This document shows positions 15,700-47,162 of a stretch of DNA of 64,000 nt, piece after piece (position 1 is the first letter of the stretch; every line of letters begins with the position of its first letter). Where the stretch lies: positions 754,691 through 818,690 of the forward strand of contig JACYXH010000473.1 in NCBI GenBank assembly GCA_026745465.1, read 5' to 3'. The notes under the pieces are model-generated. The model worked only from the letters and a program-made list of their open reading frames with translations, was not told the origin of the DNA and did no database searches. The translations under genes were made by a program, and so were the position numbers. This DNA is from Lota lota. Lineage: Eukaryota; Chordata; Actinopteri; Gadiformes; Lotidae.

Positions 15700-16240
15700 G
15701 CTGAGAGAATGGAGGGGAGGGGAAGGTACAGTAAAGGGAAGAGAGGGATATGTCGGAGAGTGGTGGTGGAGGAGACGAGCGGAGGGAAGGAAGGAGAGAA
15801 GAGATTGAAGTGGGGAGGAGAAAGATGAGACATGGCAGGCTGGAATAGGGATGGGAGGTGGTAGCAGAGGAAGCAAGGGGAGAGGAGAGAAGCAGGAAGA
15901 GGAGGAGAAAAGGATGAAGGAAATGAGAGGAGAGAAGAGTATAGTGAAGGGGAGGAGATGAAGTGGGAGGAGAAAGATGAGAGGATGGAATAGGAAATGA
16001 GATGCGAGAAGAGGAAGGAAGCGGATAAGAGCAGAACAGGAGAGGCGGGAGAACAGGAGAAGAAGGAGGAAGAGACAAATAAGGTCAAAGAGATCAGAGG
16101 ATGGAGGAGGGAAATGAGATGTGACCACGATTGAAGCAATGGAAAGAGTGAGAGAAGAAAGATTGTACAGGAAAAAAACAGAAGAGGAGAGGGATAGAGG
16201 AAAGGGGGGAGAGAGAGGAGAAAGAGGTCAGGGAGTGTGG
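15700..16240. repeat. Second polypurine block (GGAGGAGA type)
   Basis: Over 500 bases of A/G-rich + strand, responsible for a 290-codon false frame on the minus strand (Ser/Leu/Pro/Phe-rich). No protein features. Confidence 0.8.
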
Positions 16241-16763
16241 TGTTGGTGGGTGGGGTGTTTAGTGGAGGGTGGGGTAGCTGGGTCTTATCAGCATTCACCA
16301 ACTTACAGTGGATGAAATTACCCTTCTCTGTCCCACTGTCTGCGGTCACGGCTCCCCGCCTGTGCAGGGAATTTGCAGTGGTCATAAATCTGTGGACAGT
16401 GTGTTCAAATGTGCCTGCAGCTTTGTGTGTGTGTGCACTTATCTGTACATATATTTGATACATATATTTGTTTGGGTTGTGTATGTGTGGTCGTCATGGT
16501 TTAGCGGTCTTGTGGTTTTTGATTCGGTGTGCAGCCTGTCAGTTCTACCTATAGAATATGATCCAAACAAAAGTCGCAGCCACAACAATGGATGGATGTG
16601 GATATGGCCATTTGGATGGCTGTGGAGAATCCAGGGCGATCTGACATTTGCATCCACTGAAATCCGTTGAAGTCCGGGGGGCTGCACAGTGAGAGTGAAA
16701 CAAACAGCATCAGCAGCACTTGTGTCTGGATGTATGCACCAGATTGTTTCTGTGCGTGCGTGC

Positions 16764-16768
<5 letters not shown>

Positions 16769-16803
<35 letters not shown>

Positions 16804-16841
16804 GTCCTCATCTGTGCGTGTGTCCTCATCTGTGCGTGTCG
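16769..16841. repeat. (GT)n followed by an 18-bp tandem repeat
   Basis: A short GT tract runs into two copies of an 18-bp unit, TGTGCGTGTGTCCTCATC. Confidence 0.85.
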
Positions 16842-16849
16842 GCTGAACA

Positions 16850-23045
<6,196 letters not shown>

Positions 23046-23128
23046 CTCTGGTATATGCTGAGTCAAGACAGACAGTGACCACGCTCCCAGACAAAAAGCT
23101 GACAGCCGGGATGACAGGGAAGTCATGT

Positions 23129-23188
<60 letters not shown>
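23129..23188. repeat. Poly-G homopolymer, 60 bases
   Basis: An uninterrupted run of 60 G, extreme for vertebrate DNA. It can form stacked G-quadruplexes, and the length may be partly an assembly estimate. Confidence 0.95.
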
Positions 23189-23189
<1 letters not shown>

Positions 23190-23343
23190 ACGGTAGGATA
23201 GGGGTAGCTCGGGACACTACGGTGTCATGGAGCGTTTTACAGTCCTGCAGGTGGGATAAAACGCCAAGATGCCTCTGTATTCATCACCAACACACATTAT
23301 AAAGAGACACTTCCACGTTCATCCTGTGCACCAATGCAATGTC

Positions 23344-23344
<1 letters not shown>

Positions 23345-23375
<31 letters not shown>
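23345..23375. repeat. Poly-C homopolymer, 31 bases
   Basis: A run of 31 C, 156 bp after the G60 run and its complement, so the pair is an inverted repeat. Confidence 0.95.
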
Positions 23376-26081
<2,706 letters not shown>

Positions 26082-27145
26082 CCTCATGCGTCCTCCAGGA
26101 TTGATGCATCTTATCTTTAGGTGGGAACATGTCAACAACAAGACAAGGCAACTGTACATATAGGAGATGCATTGATTGTCATCAGAACGGTGGGAACAAA
26201 ATTGTTCTCAGGTTGATCGAAAGACAACACTGCTGTCAGTGGAGACGGGGTAGAGCGAAAAACGCGCAGTGACGGGAAGCTATCTTTGCCGGGGGGGTTT
26301 TCTAGCTAAAATTGCAAAAATAAGTGAGTTTTCAAACGTTGCTGACTGGAAGAAAATCTAAATATATTTATTTTGAATATTTTAAATATGGCATGTTTTG
26401 ATCCGTAATTCTACTGAGACAAGCGGCCCATTCCTAATGTGGATTTCTGTTTGACTGATAATCCAAATGTGTGTGTGTGTATTTGTGTGTGTGTGTTGTG
26501 CGTCACGTAGGTATGTGTTCACCCCGACTATTAACATTTGCATTTCAATAGGCTTTGCTTGATTGAACCCTGATGATAACATAAGCAAGAGGTTTTTGCA
26601 GAGCAATTTCCTGTGTCTGGGTTCTCCTTTTAAAAACAAACACCCCTACTTGATGTTTTTCTTTCATCTGCCTCCAAACTCTGCTTTTGACTCCCCCACT
26701 CGTTTTCTGTCTTTCACTTTCTCTCCCTTGTGCGGTCTCTCTCTGGTTCATTATATCCCCATATTTTGTATCTCTGCCTTTCCTGCTTCTCATTATTCAC
26801 ATGCATCATTATGATCTGCTCTAATGCTAGATTCAACTTCACGTTTTCATCCTCGCCTTCTGGCACTATCTCTCACTTCTCTTTGCCACTCTGTCTCTCT
26901 CCCTTTCAGCTCGCATTGTCTCTCTGTCAATCTTGCCCTGCTGTTTGCCTTGCTCCTCTCTTCATCTGTGCGTGAGTTCTCCGTGGAGCGTCCCTCCTGT
27001 GTAGCGCAGGCAAGGTTCCCCACACGGGGGGCTCTAATCAAGAGAAGAACTTCCTGTTATGACTGTCACTGTCTCTCTCTCTTTCTCGCACTCTGTCTGT
27101 CTTGCCATCTCGCACGTCCTCTCTGTCTCTCAAGAACACACCGAC

Positions 27146-27250
<105 letters not shown>

Positions 27251-27750
27251 GTTTCTGTGTGTGTGTGTTTGCAGGAATGTGTGTGTGAGTAAATATGTGT
27301 GTAAGTGTTAACATTAATGCATGTGTGTGTGTGCGTTTGTGAATGTGTGTGTGTTTGCATGAATGTGTGTGTGTTTACACAGATGTGTTTATGTGTGTGT
27401 GGTTTGTGTGTATGATGTTCATTATTCCACACTCCTAGCGTAACTGACCCCCCACCCCCTCCCAGCCTTGTCATTTCCACCAAAGATCCCCCCCACTCTT
27501 TCCTGTCTCATCCAAGTGTCATTTTCCTTGATCTTCATTATTTAAATTGACCAGTTATTTTCTCCTCCTGCACCTCTCTTCCAGTGTTTCTCCTTGCTGC
27601 TTTGATCCCACCCCCTTCTGTACTTTTTCATACTCTCCATTCCTCCAACCCACTCTCCCTCCTCCCTTTACCCGTGCTAGTCTGTTCTTAGTTTTCTTTT
27701 TCTTCCTGTGATTCTCCTTGATCTGTCCTTTTTGTTTCACTCTGTAGTTC

Positions 27751-27834
<84 letters not shown>
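27751..27834. repeat. (GTCT)21 tetranucleotide microsatellite
   Basis: 84 bases, 21 perfect units; reads as Asp-Arg-Gln-Thr on the minus strand. Confidence 0.95.
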
Positions 27835-28443
27835 TTCGCTCTCTGTGACTTGATGGTTCTCACTTTATTGTAACCGGTTAGAACAGGAGAAGAGATGAGG
27901 AGGAAAGAGAGAGAGAGGAGAGGAAGAAGGGAGGGGAGGACATAAAACATCAGAGATGTCCATCATGGTAAAAGCCATGTGGATGAACTCTGGATGAAAT
28001 AAATGGAAAGCCTTATAACCAGGAGTAGGCTGGAGTTTTGTAATGCATACATAGGCACAGAGGGACACACATGCAAATACTGTGGAATAATAATAATGAT
28101 TCATTTAAATAACAATACAGCAGAAGGGAGAGGATATGAAAGCTGCTATAGGGAGTAACCTTTCAGCCATACTATACGATATAATTGGTTATTGTATATA
28201 TATTTTTAATTTAAATGATTAATTTTAGTTTCACAAGAGGGTTGGTATGGCCGTATAGGCCAGGTTGTTCTTATTTTATTGGTCCTTCAAGGTATCAACA
28301 GATTGCATACCAATGCATGGACACGCACATACACACGCACACATGCACACGCTCACACACACAGGGACACATTCCCATACACATACCCGGCATACGCACA
28401 GACGGTTGCTCTTTCAAAGGTCATATATGCTTTGTATTCATGG

Positions 28444-33865
<5,422 letters not shown>

Positions 33866-33898
<33 letters not shown>

Positions 33899-34142
33899 TT
33901 GTGATAGAGAAGAACAGAGAATGTGTGTGTATATGTATGTAATGTGTGTGTGTGTGTAAGAGTGAGAGTGTGAGTGTGCGTGTGTAAGAGCAAAAGTGTG
34001 TGTGTAAGAGCAAGAGTGTGTTTGTGTGTAAGAGCGAGAGTGAGTGTGTGTGTGTGTGTGTGTGTGTAACTGCGTGCGTGTGTAAGAGTGAGGGTGTATG
34101 TGTCTGTGTGTCTGCGTGTGTGCATAAGAGCGAGAGTGTGTG
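33866..34142. repeat. GT tract and minisatellite with GTAAGAGCGAGAGTGTG-like units
   Basis: A pure GT run (33866-33897), then from about 33955 at least five imperfect copies of a unit joining TAAGAGCGAGAGTG to a GT run. The open frames across it are artefacts. Confidence 0.85.
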
Positions 34143-34478
34143 TGCGTGCTTGCCTGTGGGAACCTGTGCGTGTTTGACCATGCCTGCTCCATGTTCACTT
34201 GTAATGGAAAAACCCACAGTAGGTTGGAGAATACAATTTCCTTTTTTTTTCTGTTCTTGAATCATTCCACCTCCGGATCCAGAACATTACGAGCCAAGTG
34301 ATCCTGGTCCATGAACCTGCGGCTGTGCTTATCCAGCTTCAGCCAAAAAAAACAGAACTGTAGTTTCAAAGGGGCGGCCGTCCCCACAACTCTGATTAAT
34401 GTTGGTGTGCTGGAGGTAATGGCTTGCAGTGTGGCACACTGATCTTTTAGAGAGGCTGATCCTTGTTTCCTTCCAGAG

Positions 34479-34480
<2 letters not shown>

Positions 34481-34547
<67 letters not shown>
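34481..34547. repeat. (GT)33 microsatellite
   Basis: A pure GT run. Confidence 0.95.
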
Positions 34548-34549
<2 letters not shown>

Positions 34550-34639
34550 GGTGAAAGGCTCAGAAGGCTGAGTCCACAAACATAAAAAAACATCTCTCAC
34601 AAACATACTTTCTTTCTGCTCAACAGCTAGACTAAATTG

Positions 34640-34864
<225 letters not shown>

Positions 34865-35002
34865 TCCATAAAGCCAAATAGGAATTAGAAATGCATTGGC
34901 TATTGATGCAGTTTTTTAGGCTAGTTTGAATCAAACGGCTATAATACTGGGGATTGTTGGAACAATGTGTAATCAAAAGCTTGGTTTTGTGTGTTTGTTT
35001 GT

Positions 35003-35100
35003 GTGTGTTAGTCTGCACATGTGTGTGTGTAGGTCTGCACATGTGTGTGTTGGTAAGTCTGCACAAATGTGTTTGTCTGTGGGTCTGCACGTGTGTGTGA
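35003..35100 (+). repeat. Minisatellite, GTCTGCACATGTGTGTGTG-like unit, four copies
   Basis: Four imperfect copies of a unit of about 24-34 bp, each starting with GTCTGCAC. Confidence 0.85.
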
Positions 35101-35375
35101 GAGTGTGTGTGTGTGAGTGTACCCAGTCTGTTGGCAGACCCTTGCTGTGTCGATGATGATAATGGTTTGTCATAGCCCTTGGGGAGATTCTGAGTTGTTG
35201 CTGGTATATATGTGTGTGCGTGTCTGTTTGTGTGTACGTTTGTGTGTTTGTAATAATAAGCATCAATACCGTGTTCTTGGTCTTGAGCGTGTGTTGTTGC
35301 ATTTGTGTAAACGTGCTAAATTGAGTTTGATAGGCATGAAGGACAAGTTTATGTGTTTTCCCTATATTTGTGTGA

Positions 35376-35418
<43 letters not shown>

Positions 35419-35809
35419 TCTGTGTGTGTGCAAAACAGCCAAAAAGACGCGTCTCTCAACAACCTTGTCATCTGCTCTTTTAATTGACCCTTGCAGGGAT
35501 GTGTTTAGTGTGTAAACATATGTTTACATTTGTGCATGTCAGTTTGTGCGATGGTGATTGACGTTCAGGAGACTGATGGCCATAATAAACTTGGTCATAT
35601 ATGATGCTCAGACACGGCACAGCGATCAAACCGCGAGAACGTATTTCATAGAACGTCAGCATTGTTTTATCTTCTCATCTTAAATATCCCAGCTCCAACT
35701 GGGAATAGTTGTAATTTTTTTCTAGTATCCTACTTGAAATTAATGTTTTTGTGTATTGCCTTTGAAGTTGATGGTATTCCCTGATGTTCAATGTGTCTAA
35801 TGATGCCTA

Positions 35810-35934
35810 TCTCCCAACTCCCGTCTTTCCCTATCTATCTCTTTTTCTGTCGATCTCTGTCTCTCTATTCTTCTCTCTCTCTTGCTTCTTCTCTCTCTGT
35901 GTCCCTCTCTGTCTCCCTCTGTCTCTGTCTGCAG
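35810..35934 (+). other. Splice acceptor with long polypyrimidine tract
   Basis: About 120 bases of CT-rich sequence end in CTGCAG directly before GCTGAATG. This is a canonical 3' splice site and shows that at least one exon, probably non-coding, lies upstream. The tract is itself partly a TC microsatellite. The reading frame stays open through it back to 35791, but that upstream part is intron, not protein. Confidence 0.8.
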
Positions 35935-35949
35935 GCTGAATGTCATAGG
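35935..35949 (+). other. adgrb2: 5' untranslated part of the adgrb2 exon, with a two-codon upstream ORF
   Basis: The 15 bases between the splice acceptor and the chosen start. They contain ATG-TCA-TAG at 35940-35948, which ends one base before the main ATG. The upstream ATG has T at -3 (weak context) and the main ATG has A at -3. Whether the small ORF matters for translation is inference. Confidence 0.7.
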
Positions 35950-36838
35950 ATGAACACTGCTGGTGGGGTGTGTCTGTCTGTGCTGTCCTCCTTCCTGGCT
36001 GTGGCCGGGGCCCTGGCTGCCGCCTCCGCCCTAGCCCTCGTCCGCCTCTCTGCCCTGGCCGCGGCCACCTCCGGGGCGGTCGCCGGCTCTCCTAGCGCTG
36101 GGGCGGAGGGTCCCCTCTCCGCCATCTCCTCGCCATGCTCCAGCCTGGTGGCCGGCGTGCTGTACGGCTCCTTCTCCCTGCGAGAGCTCTTCCCCTCCAG
36201 GCTACCCGGCTGCTCCTGGTCCCTGGAGAACCCCGACCCCACCAAGTACTCCCTCTACCTGCGCTTCACCCGCCACCCCTCTATCTGCCAGACACACTCC
36301 CCCATGCTGCTGTCCCTGGACCATCACCTGGCCAACCAGAGCTGTCCGCTCCGGCTGCACTCCGATCCCCCTAAGGACCAGGAAGTGGTGGACCTCTGCG
36401 GCGGGCGACCGAGCGCCGACGAGCCGTACTCCTTCCTGCAGTTTGACAAGAACTTTGTGCAGCTGTGTCTGACGCGGCACCCGTCGCCCGACGAGTCGCC
36501 CGTCGCCAAGGAAACGCTGGAGCTGAGGCTGGTGGAGGTGCTGCTCATCAACAATGAGAACTCCAGCCAATTCACCTGCGGTGTGCTCTGCCGCTGGTTC
36601 GAGGAGTGCCTGCGCAGCGGTCGCCACGGAGACAGTGGCGATGGCGGCGACGGGTGCGGCATGACACAGACGGGCTGCATCTGTCCCAACCACAACATCG
36701 CAGCGCCACCGGCTGTCCCGTTGCTCCCGGCAACGCCGCACGCAGCCGGCAACGGCTCGCTGGCGCCCGAAGACTGCTGCGTCACCGAGCTGCACTCCAA
36801 TGACGCCATCGCCATAGCGCCCCGGGACGTCAGACAAG
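35950..36838 (+). CDS. adgrb2: First coding exon of adhesion GPCR B2 (BAI2-like), N-terminal part only
   Basis: Encodes the extracellular N-terminus (296 codons plus one base) of a brain-specific angiogenesis inhibitor receptor, a plasma-membrane adhesion GPCR of neurons. What is seen: a hydrophobic Ala/Leu-rich start (about residues 7-46) fits a signal peptide; a Cys-rich CUB-like domain follows from Cys63, with LVAGVLYGSFSLRELFP (66-82), CSWSLENPDPTKYSLYLRF (88-106), FLQFDKNFVQLCL (162-174), [19 protein letters not shown] (198-216) and CGMTQTGCICP (236-246). N-X-S sites are at N129, N204 and N268. From remembered family sequences, ENPDPTKYSLYLRF, DKNFVQLCL and the [21 protein letters not shown] block point to BAI2 rather than BAI1 or BAI3. 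The start is the first in-frame ATG after the splice acceptor and has A at -3. Thrombospondin repeats, GAIN domain, seven helices and tail are absent and must lie on later exons. The exon is visibly more GC-rich than its flanks. Assignment to the family is near certain; the BAI2 paralogue call is strong but from memory. Confidence 0.9.
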
Positions 36839-39841
<3,003 letters not shown>

Positions 39842-39857
39842 GAGAGAGAGAGAGAGA
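39842..39857. repeat. (GA)8 at the LINE 5' truncation point
   Basis: A short GA run exactly where similarity to the LINE protein begins (TC before HLGLKED on the minus strand). With the long GA run on the other side it suggests insertion into one GA/TC tract. Confidence 0.8.
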
Positions 39858-40195
39858 ATATTTGCAGACAACTGATTGGACATCCATATAGTGGTCAGTG
39901 TTACTGGTAGTGTGTGGTAATGCACCTGTTCAGGTATATTCTTTTAGTATTCTATTTTACATTGTTCTGGGTGAGCTGAGCCAGCAGGGCTGTATATCGT
40001 GAGCGGCTGAGAAAGTGGCGCTCGTTAGAGGTGTCACATTCACGATGAGATAGTAACACCTAACCCCATCCCTCACTGACGTTCTACAGTAAAATACCCA
40101 TACCCATTCTATCTGTTCTGTTTTCTTTTTTTCTTTTTTTTGGTTTGATGCATGCTTGCAGAAACACACACTTGCTGGTGTGTGTGTATATCTAT

Positions 40196-40220
40196 CTATC
40201 TCTATATATATATATATATA

Positions 40221-40254
<34 letters not shown>
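40196..40254. repeat. (TA)n/(TATC)n microsatellite
   Basis: TATC units pass into TA repeats with one TC interruption. Confidence 0.9.
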
Positions 40255-40255
<1 letters not shown>

Positions 40256-40616
40256 ATAGGCAACCAAGAGGATTTTTGAAACCATAGCAGGCAGGTTGTC
40301 ATAGAATTGACAGCAGTTTAAAAAATATATATATTTAATCTTGGCGTCATACAACATTAATTATGATTTCACACAAGAACCGGTATCGGCACAGTGATTG
40401 ACAGGCTACACTGTTCAGAGAGGTATGGGAAAACTACTTTACAAAAAATACCAGAGTTAGTTAATTAGAAATGCAGTACAATTCTTAACCATGTTTTACA
40501 AATTTAATTGTGTGCATGCCCCTCTGCAATTAAGAACGGCTCATGCCAAATAGTCGTGGAATGTGAAAGTGACTCAGTCCTAAGTCACCCAAAAGTCATC
40601 TGGTGTAAAAGCCAGC

Positions 40617-42460
<1,844 letters not shown>

Positions 42461-42714
42461 ATGATTATACCTGTTGCATTGGGTGTGAATAAGGCATTAA
42501 CATAAACATATTGATCGTATTGGTTTCCATATGGATGCCAGAGGCTCTGCTCTAGACACATGAAGGGTATTGCAATTCACATAAAGCGTCTGCTATCCAA
42601 CAGGGATGAACCTGGATTTGGTTCTATACTGTGTATAATTTAAAACAGGAAAATGATAGTCAGGGATCCCTTTTATATTCTTGAAATAACTCTCACTTGC
42701 CCCCACACAGCGCC

Positions 42715-42765
<51 letters not shown>

Positions 42766-42985
42766 AGAGATAATAGGGAGACCATTGCCCAGTTTCCGGT
42801 GTATTGGTTCCCTACCTAGATCCCAAGGGATTTTAACCCGACAGTCTGCGAGGATCAGATCTTGGTGGAATGTTGGTTGGGTAGGTGAGCGTAGCTAGTT
42901 GTGGGGGGGGTGCATGGTATGGATAGAGCACCACTATCACTCTGTTAGACCCACTTTAATGAAAGTGAGGGAGGGAGAGAGAGAG

Positions 42986-43016
<31 letters not shown>

Positions 43017-43162
43017 TATGCCAGGGGTCATAGGTCAGGATAGATTGATGCGGCTGGCGGGTGTTTTTCTTTTTGAGAAAAATGGAGCGGAAGAAGGGAC
43101 GAAAGACATGGTTAAGGCACCAGTGGGCCAAATTAGGTAACCTCCAGAGACACCGCTTTTGC

Positions 43163-43174
43163 TAACATGAGAGA

Positions 43175-43205
<31 letters not shown>

Positions 43206-44575
43206 GCGAGAGCCAAGACGAGAAAGAGAGATAACTCAGAAGAGAAGAGAGAGAGATAGAGCTGAGAGAGAGTGAGAGAGAAGAGAGAGAGAGGAGGAGA
43301 GAGAGTGAGGACCACCCAGAGAGAGACGAGAGAGACGATAGAGAGAGAGAGAGACTGAGGAGATGAGAGAGAGAGAGAAGAGCAGAAGAGAGCATGAGAG
43401 GATGAGGAGAGAGGACGACCTGAGAGAAGATGAAGAGAGGAGAGAGACAGTGAAGATGGAGAATCTTGGCCAGTGAGAGGAATCCGAGAGAGGAGGAAAG
43501 AGTACGAGATTTCAGACGCGTCAATTTTGAGATGGAGACGAAGAGATTGCCTGAGAGCGGATTTAAGCCACAGATGGAGCACACATAGAAGAAGCCAGAG
43601 AGATTAGGACAAGAAAGACAGCACACCAGGAGCCATAGATTCATGCAGACCGTAGACGTCACCCACACCCAAACAGAACACACGTGAAGAGAACGAGCCC
43701 CAGAGACTCGAAACCTGAGATCTCGAGGCAGAAGATCTCTCTGAGACACCGACCTTTGCTCGAAGAAGAGGCCAGTGATAGCTGACCACAGGTCCGGTGC
43801 TCTAGACACCTAAAAGTAGGAACACGAGATAGAGGAAAGGAACAGGAGATGAACCTGAGTGAGAATCTGAGAACCGACGAAAGAGTGAGGGAGACCGAGG
43901 TGAGGGGGGCACTGGACCAGAGTGGAGACACGTTCCACACCAGAAGAGAGAACACAGGACATTCTTCTTCCACTCCGACAAGACAAAAGACGCGGAGAGA
44001 CAGAGAGATGCAACAACCCGAAGGGAACCTCGACTACGTAGGCTGGGGGAAGCGACGAGAACGTATGATTGGGTTCGAGATTCGAGGATGAGAGGGAAGA
44101 GAGGGAAATGGCAACACCTCACGGAGAGTGAACGAACCGAGGACGCGCAATGGGAATGAGCTAGAGACAGACCTCGCTCAAGAAAGAAGAGAAATATCGA
44201 GACTCAGAGAACCTAGGTGACGAGAGATTCGTGCTCTAATGTCTGAGAACTCAATGGAGAGGAGGAGAAGGGACGAGGATATGTGGAACCTAGATGGACC
44301 CACCGAAGGGATCGTGGCTCGACCGAGAGAAAGGAGACGGCAGAGAGAGGGAGAGATCAGCAGAGAGAGTCGACGAGCAGAGAGAGACATGAGAGAAGAG
44401 TGAGACAGAAGACGAGAGAGAGGGAGAAGAGCAGAGGACCAGAGGGAGAGGAGAGAGAGAGAAGACGAGTGCAGAAGAGACATGAAGAGAGCTCAGAGCC
44501 TCGAGGAGGAGATGTAAGAGAGTCACGAGAGGAGTCGAGACAAGAGACTATGAGAGAGAAGAGAGAGAGTCTGTT
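43163..44575. repeat. GA-rich low-complexity block, heavily interrupted
   Basis: About 1.4 kb in which GAGAGA motifs recur every few bases but are broken by seemingly random substitutions and short insertions. No clean unit can be aligned. Ser/Leu-rich false frames of up to 215 codons run on the minus strand. It is either a very decayed GA array or sequence of poor base quality over one. Confidence 0.85.
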
Positions 44576-44788
44576 CTGTGCTGGTGGATGAGAGAAGGAT
44601 GCCGGTGATACAGAGCACGGCTATATGTCCTCATGGATCATATAATTCCCTGAGTGCTCACATAAACAATTTAATAGCAATGACTACAGCTTATAGAGAT
44701 GTATTACGCCATCACACTCGAGCAAACATGTCTCATGCAGTAGACTATGCCAGACAATTAAACTACTCTCACATATCACAACTCAACC

Positions 44789-44989
<201 letters not shown>

Positions 44990-46360
44990 ACGCCTTCCTT
45001 CCATCTCTGGCTCCAGTGGTTTCATGTGATCGATTAACTGCAGAAAATAGTCAGCCGTCTCATGCTGCACCTGTGACCAGTGCCCTGCGATGGGGTCTAC
45101 CTGGAGAATGATGGCTTTTCATGCCTGACGTCTGTCAGGTATACACAGTGTCTGTGTACGTGAGCATGTATGGGTGTTAGCTTGTGTGTGTAAGCATTAA
45201 AGAGTGTGCATGTATGAGACCGCGCGTGTCCTAGTTGAATCACAACCTTTTCATTTACTTTTTCTTAGTGACGGCTTTGTCAGCCAGGATATTGGCGTAA
45301 AGCTGACAGTGTTAGCATAAATAGTGAGCCAAAACAGAACGTTTAACCGCGTGGTCAGCTATGAATCAACTCGCGCCAAATGGCAGACTTTCTCTCCCAG
45401 CAGCAGTGAATCACATGCCCTTGCATGAAAATGAATTAGGATTCTTTCAAGCTTTTCAGCCAAATAAGTCTAATTCACTTTCGATGTTTTGATTTGTGCG
45501 TGGCGCAAACAATGCAAGTTATGCGTAGCATCCTTTATCCTGTAGCAGCCTCTCTTGACTTTCTGCAAGGTTGAAAACACAACAGTTTGTGCTCTGAACA
45601 GATGTCGGCATGTGTGTGTATATGTATGTGTGTGTGTGTGTCTGTGTCGTTATATAACTCGATTTAATCCAATCAGCGTGCAAGGCTATGCGCCATGTGG
45701 TAAACTACTGGCCACCTGAGCTCCCAGTAGTTGTCAACTATGATCAGTCGCACTGCCTGACCCCTACCCATGACTACCTATCACTATTTACGTGCAGCGA
45801 TGTGTGAAGGTGTGTGTGTGTGTGTGAGTGTGTGCCTGACCGATGATGTGACATACCAATCCATGATTGTTATTTACGTTAGCAGTATAATTTCCGTGGC
45901 GGTACGGTACAGCGATTGGGTTGTGTGTGTGTATGTGTATGTGTGTGTGCGCATGTTGTTAAGGGGGTTGGTTGCTGTCACTTTGCCAGCAAATTTAAAC
46001 TGAATACGTTGATCGTGATGACAAGCTCTTTTTTATTGGTTGCTGGTCTATTGTGTATATGTGCTGTGCTCAGGTAGTAACATCCATTTTAAGACGAAGT
46101 TGACGGTTTCGTCACACATGCACACAGGCACACACACACACATGCAGACACACACACACACACACACAAAGACAGATGGAGGAAGATTATTCATAGCCAG
46201 AAACTAAAATTATGACAGAGATAGTAGCATTATGTAAATGTGTCTCACAGCACACTATCAAGAAAATATCATAATTTGCATTCTGTCTGAGGGGTATTCG
46301 AGTATGGTTTAAGGATTGTTGCGGAAATCTTTACCGGACAGAGGTAGGTTGTGTGTTTGT
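44990..46360. other. Unique non-coding sequence
   Basis: No gene recognised. Short GT and CA tracts lie near 45.6, 45.8, 45.9 and 46.13 kb. Confidence 0.6.
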
Positions 46361-46490
46361 ATGTGTGTGTGTCTGCATGATTATGTGTGTGCGTGCGTGC
46401 ACATGTGTGTGTGTCTGCATGGTTATGTGTGTGCATGCACATGTGTGTGTGTCTGCATGGTCATGTGTGTGCATGCGCATGGCTGTGTCT
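46361..46490 (+). repeat. Minisatellite, about 38-42 bp unit, three copies
   Basis: Units starting GTCTGCATGGTTATGTGTG at 46371, 46413 and 46451. The frame across them is open and Cys/Val/His-rich but not a gene. Confidence 0.8.
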
Positions 46491-46642
46491 ATATCTGCCA
46501 CGTGCATTCATTTCTGCGTGTTTACCTGCTTTGAGTTTAGACAGAAAGCACACACCCTGTGCGTGTCTGTCTATGTGCATGTGCATTTTCATGCATGCGT
46601 ACACATTTCTCCGTGTTAAATTCAGAGATGGGCAAATCACCG

Positions 46643-46684
<42 letters not shown>

Positions 46685-47107
46685 TCTGCCTATGTACGTC
46701 TCGGTGTGCATGTACTCATGTGCTCACACACCGGCACGCACTCATGTCTATCCGTGTTTGGATTAGACAGAGAACCACGGGCCGTGTCTGCGTGTGTCTT
46801 AAACCAAGCTTGATAAATGGTGCAGCGTCCCCAACTTGGCTGGTTGGCTTGTCACCGGCCCCGCCTCACCTGCGCCGCGAGGTGTCCTTCATGATAAGTG
46901 TCAGTGGCTCACTATGGGGGCCTGACGCCTCTCCCCCCTGGGATCTCATTTGTGTTCATCTGGCCTGACAAGAGCAGGGGATCTGTTTGCCAGGCACAGC
47001 GCCGCATGATGGACAGAGCCATTCATCCTAATAGAGAGTGTACTCAGATAGGTATAACCACCTATGTACATAGGCTCACTCTTGTGTCAACACACACACG
47101 CCTGCAA

Positions 47108-47115
<8 letters not shown>

Positions 47116-47157
<42 letters not shown>
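47116..47157. repeat. (CA)21 microsatellite
   Basis: A pure CA run. Confidence 0.95.

Positions 47158-47162
<5 letters not shown>

Noticed and set aside
15591-16463. 290-codon minus-strand frame
   Set aside because: It is Ser/Leu/Pro/Phe low complexity from a polypurine block; no protein motif.
43162-43809. 215-codon Ser/Leu frame on the minus strand
   Set aside because: It comes from the interrupted GA-rich block; stop-poor low complexity.
46387-46968. 193-codon frame with Cys-rich start
   Set aside because: It follows a GT-type minisatellite; the cysteines come from TGT codons in GT repeats.
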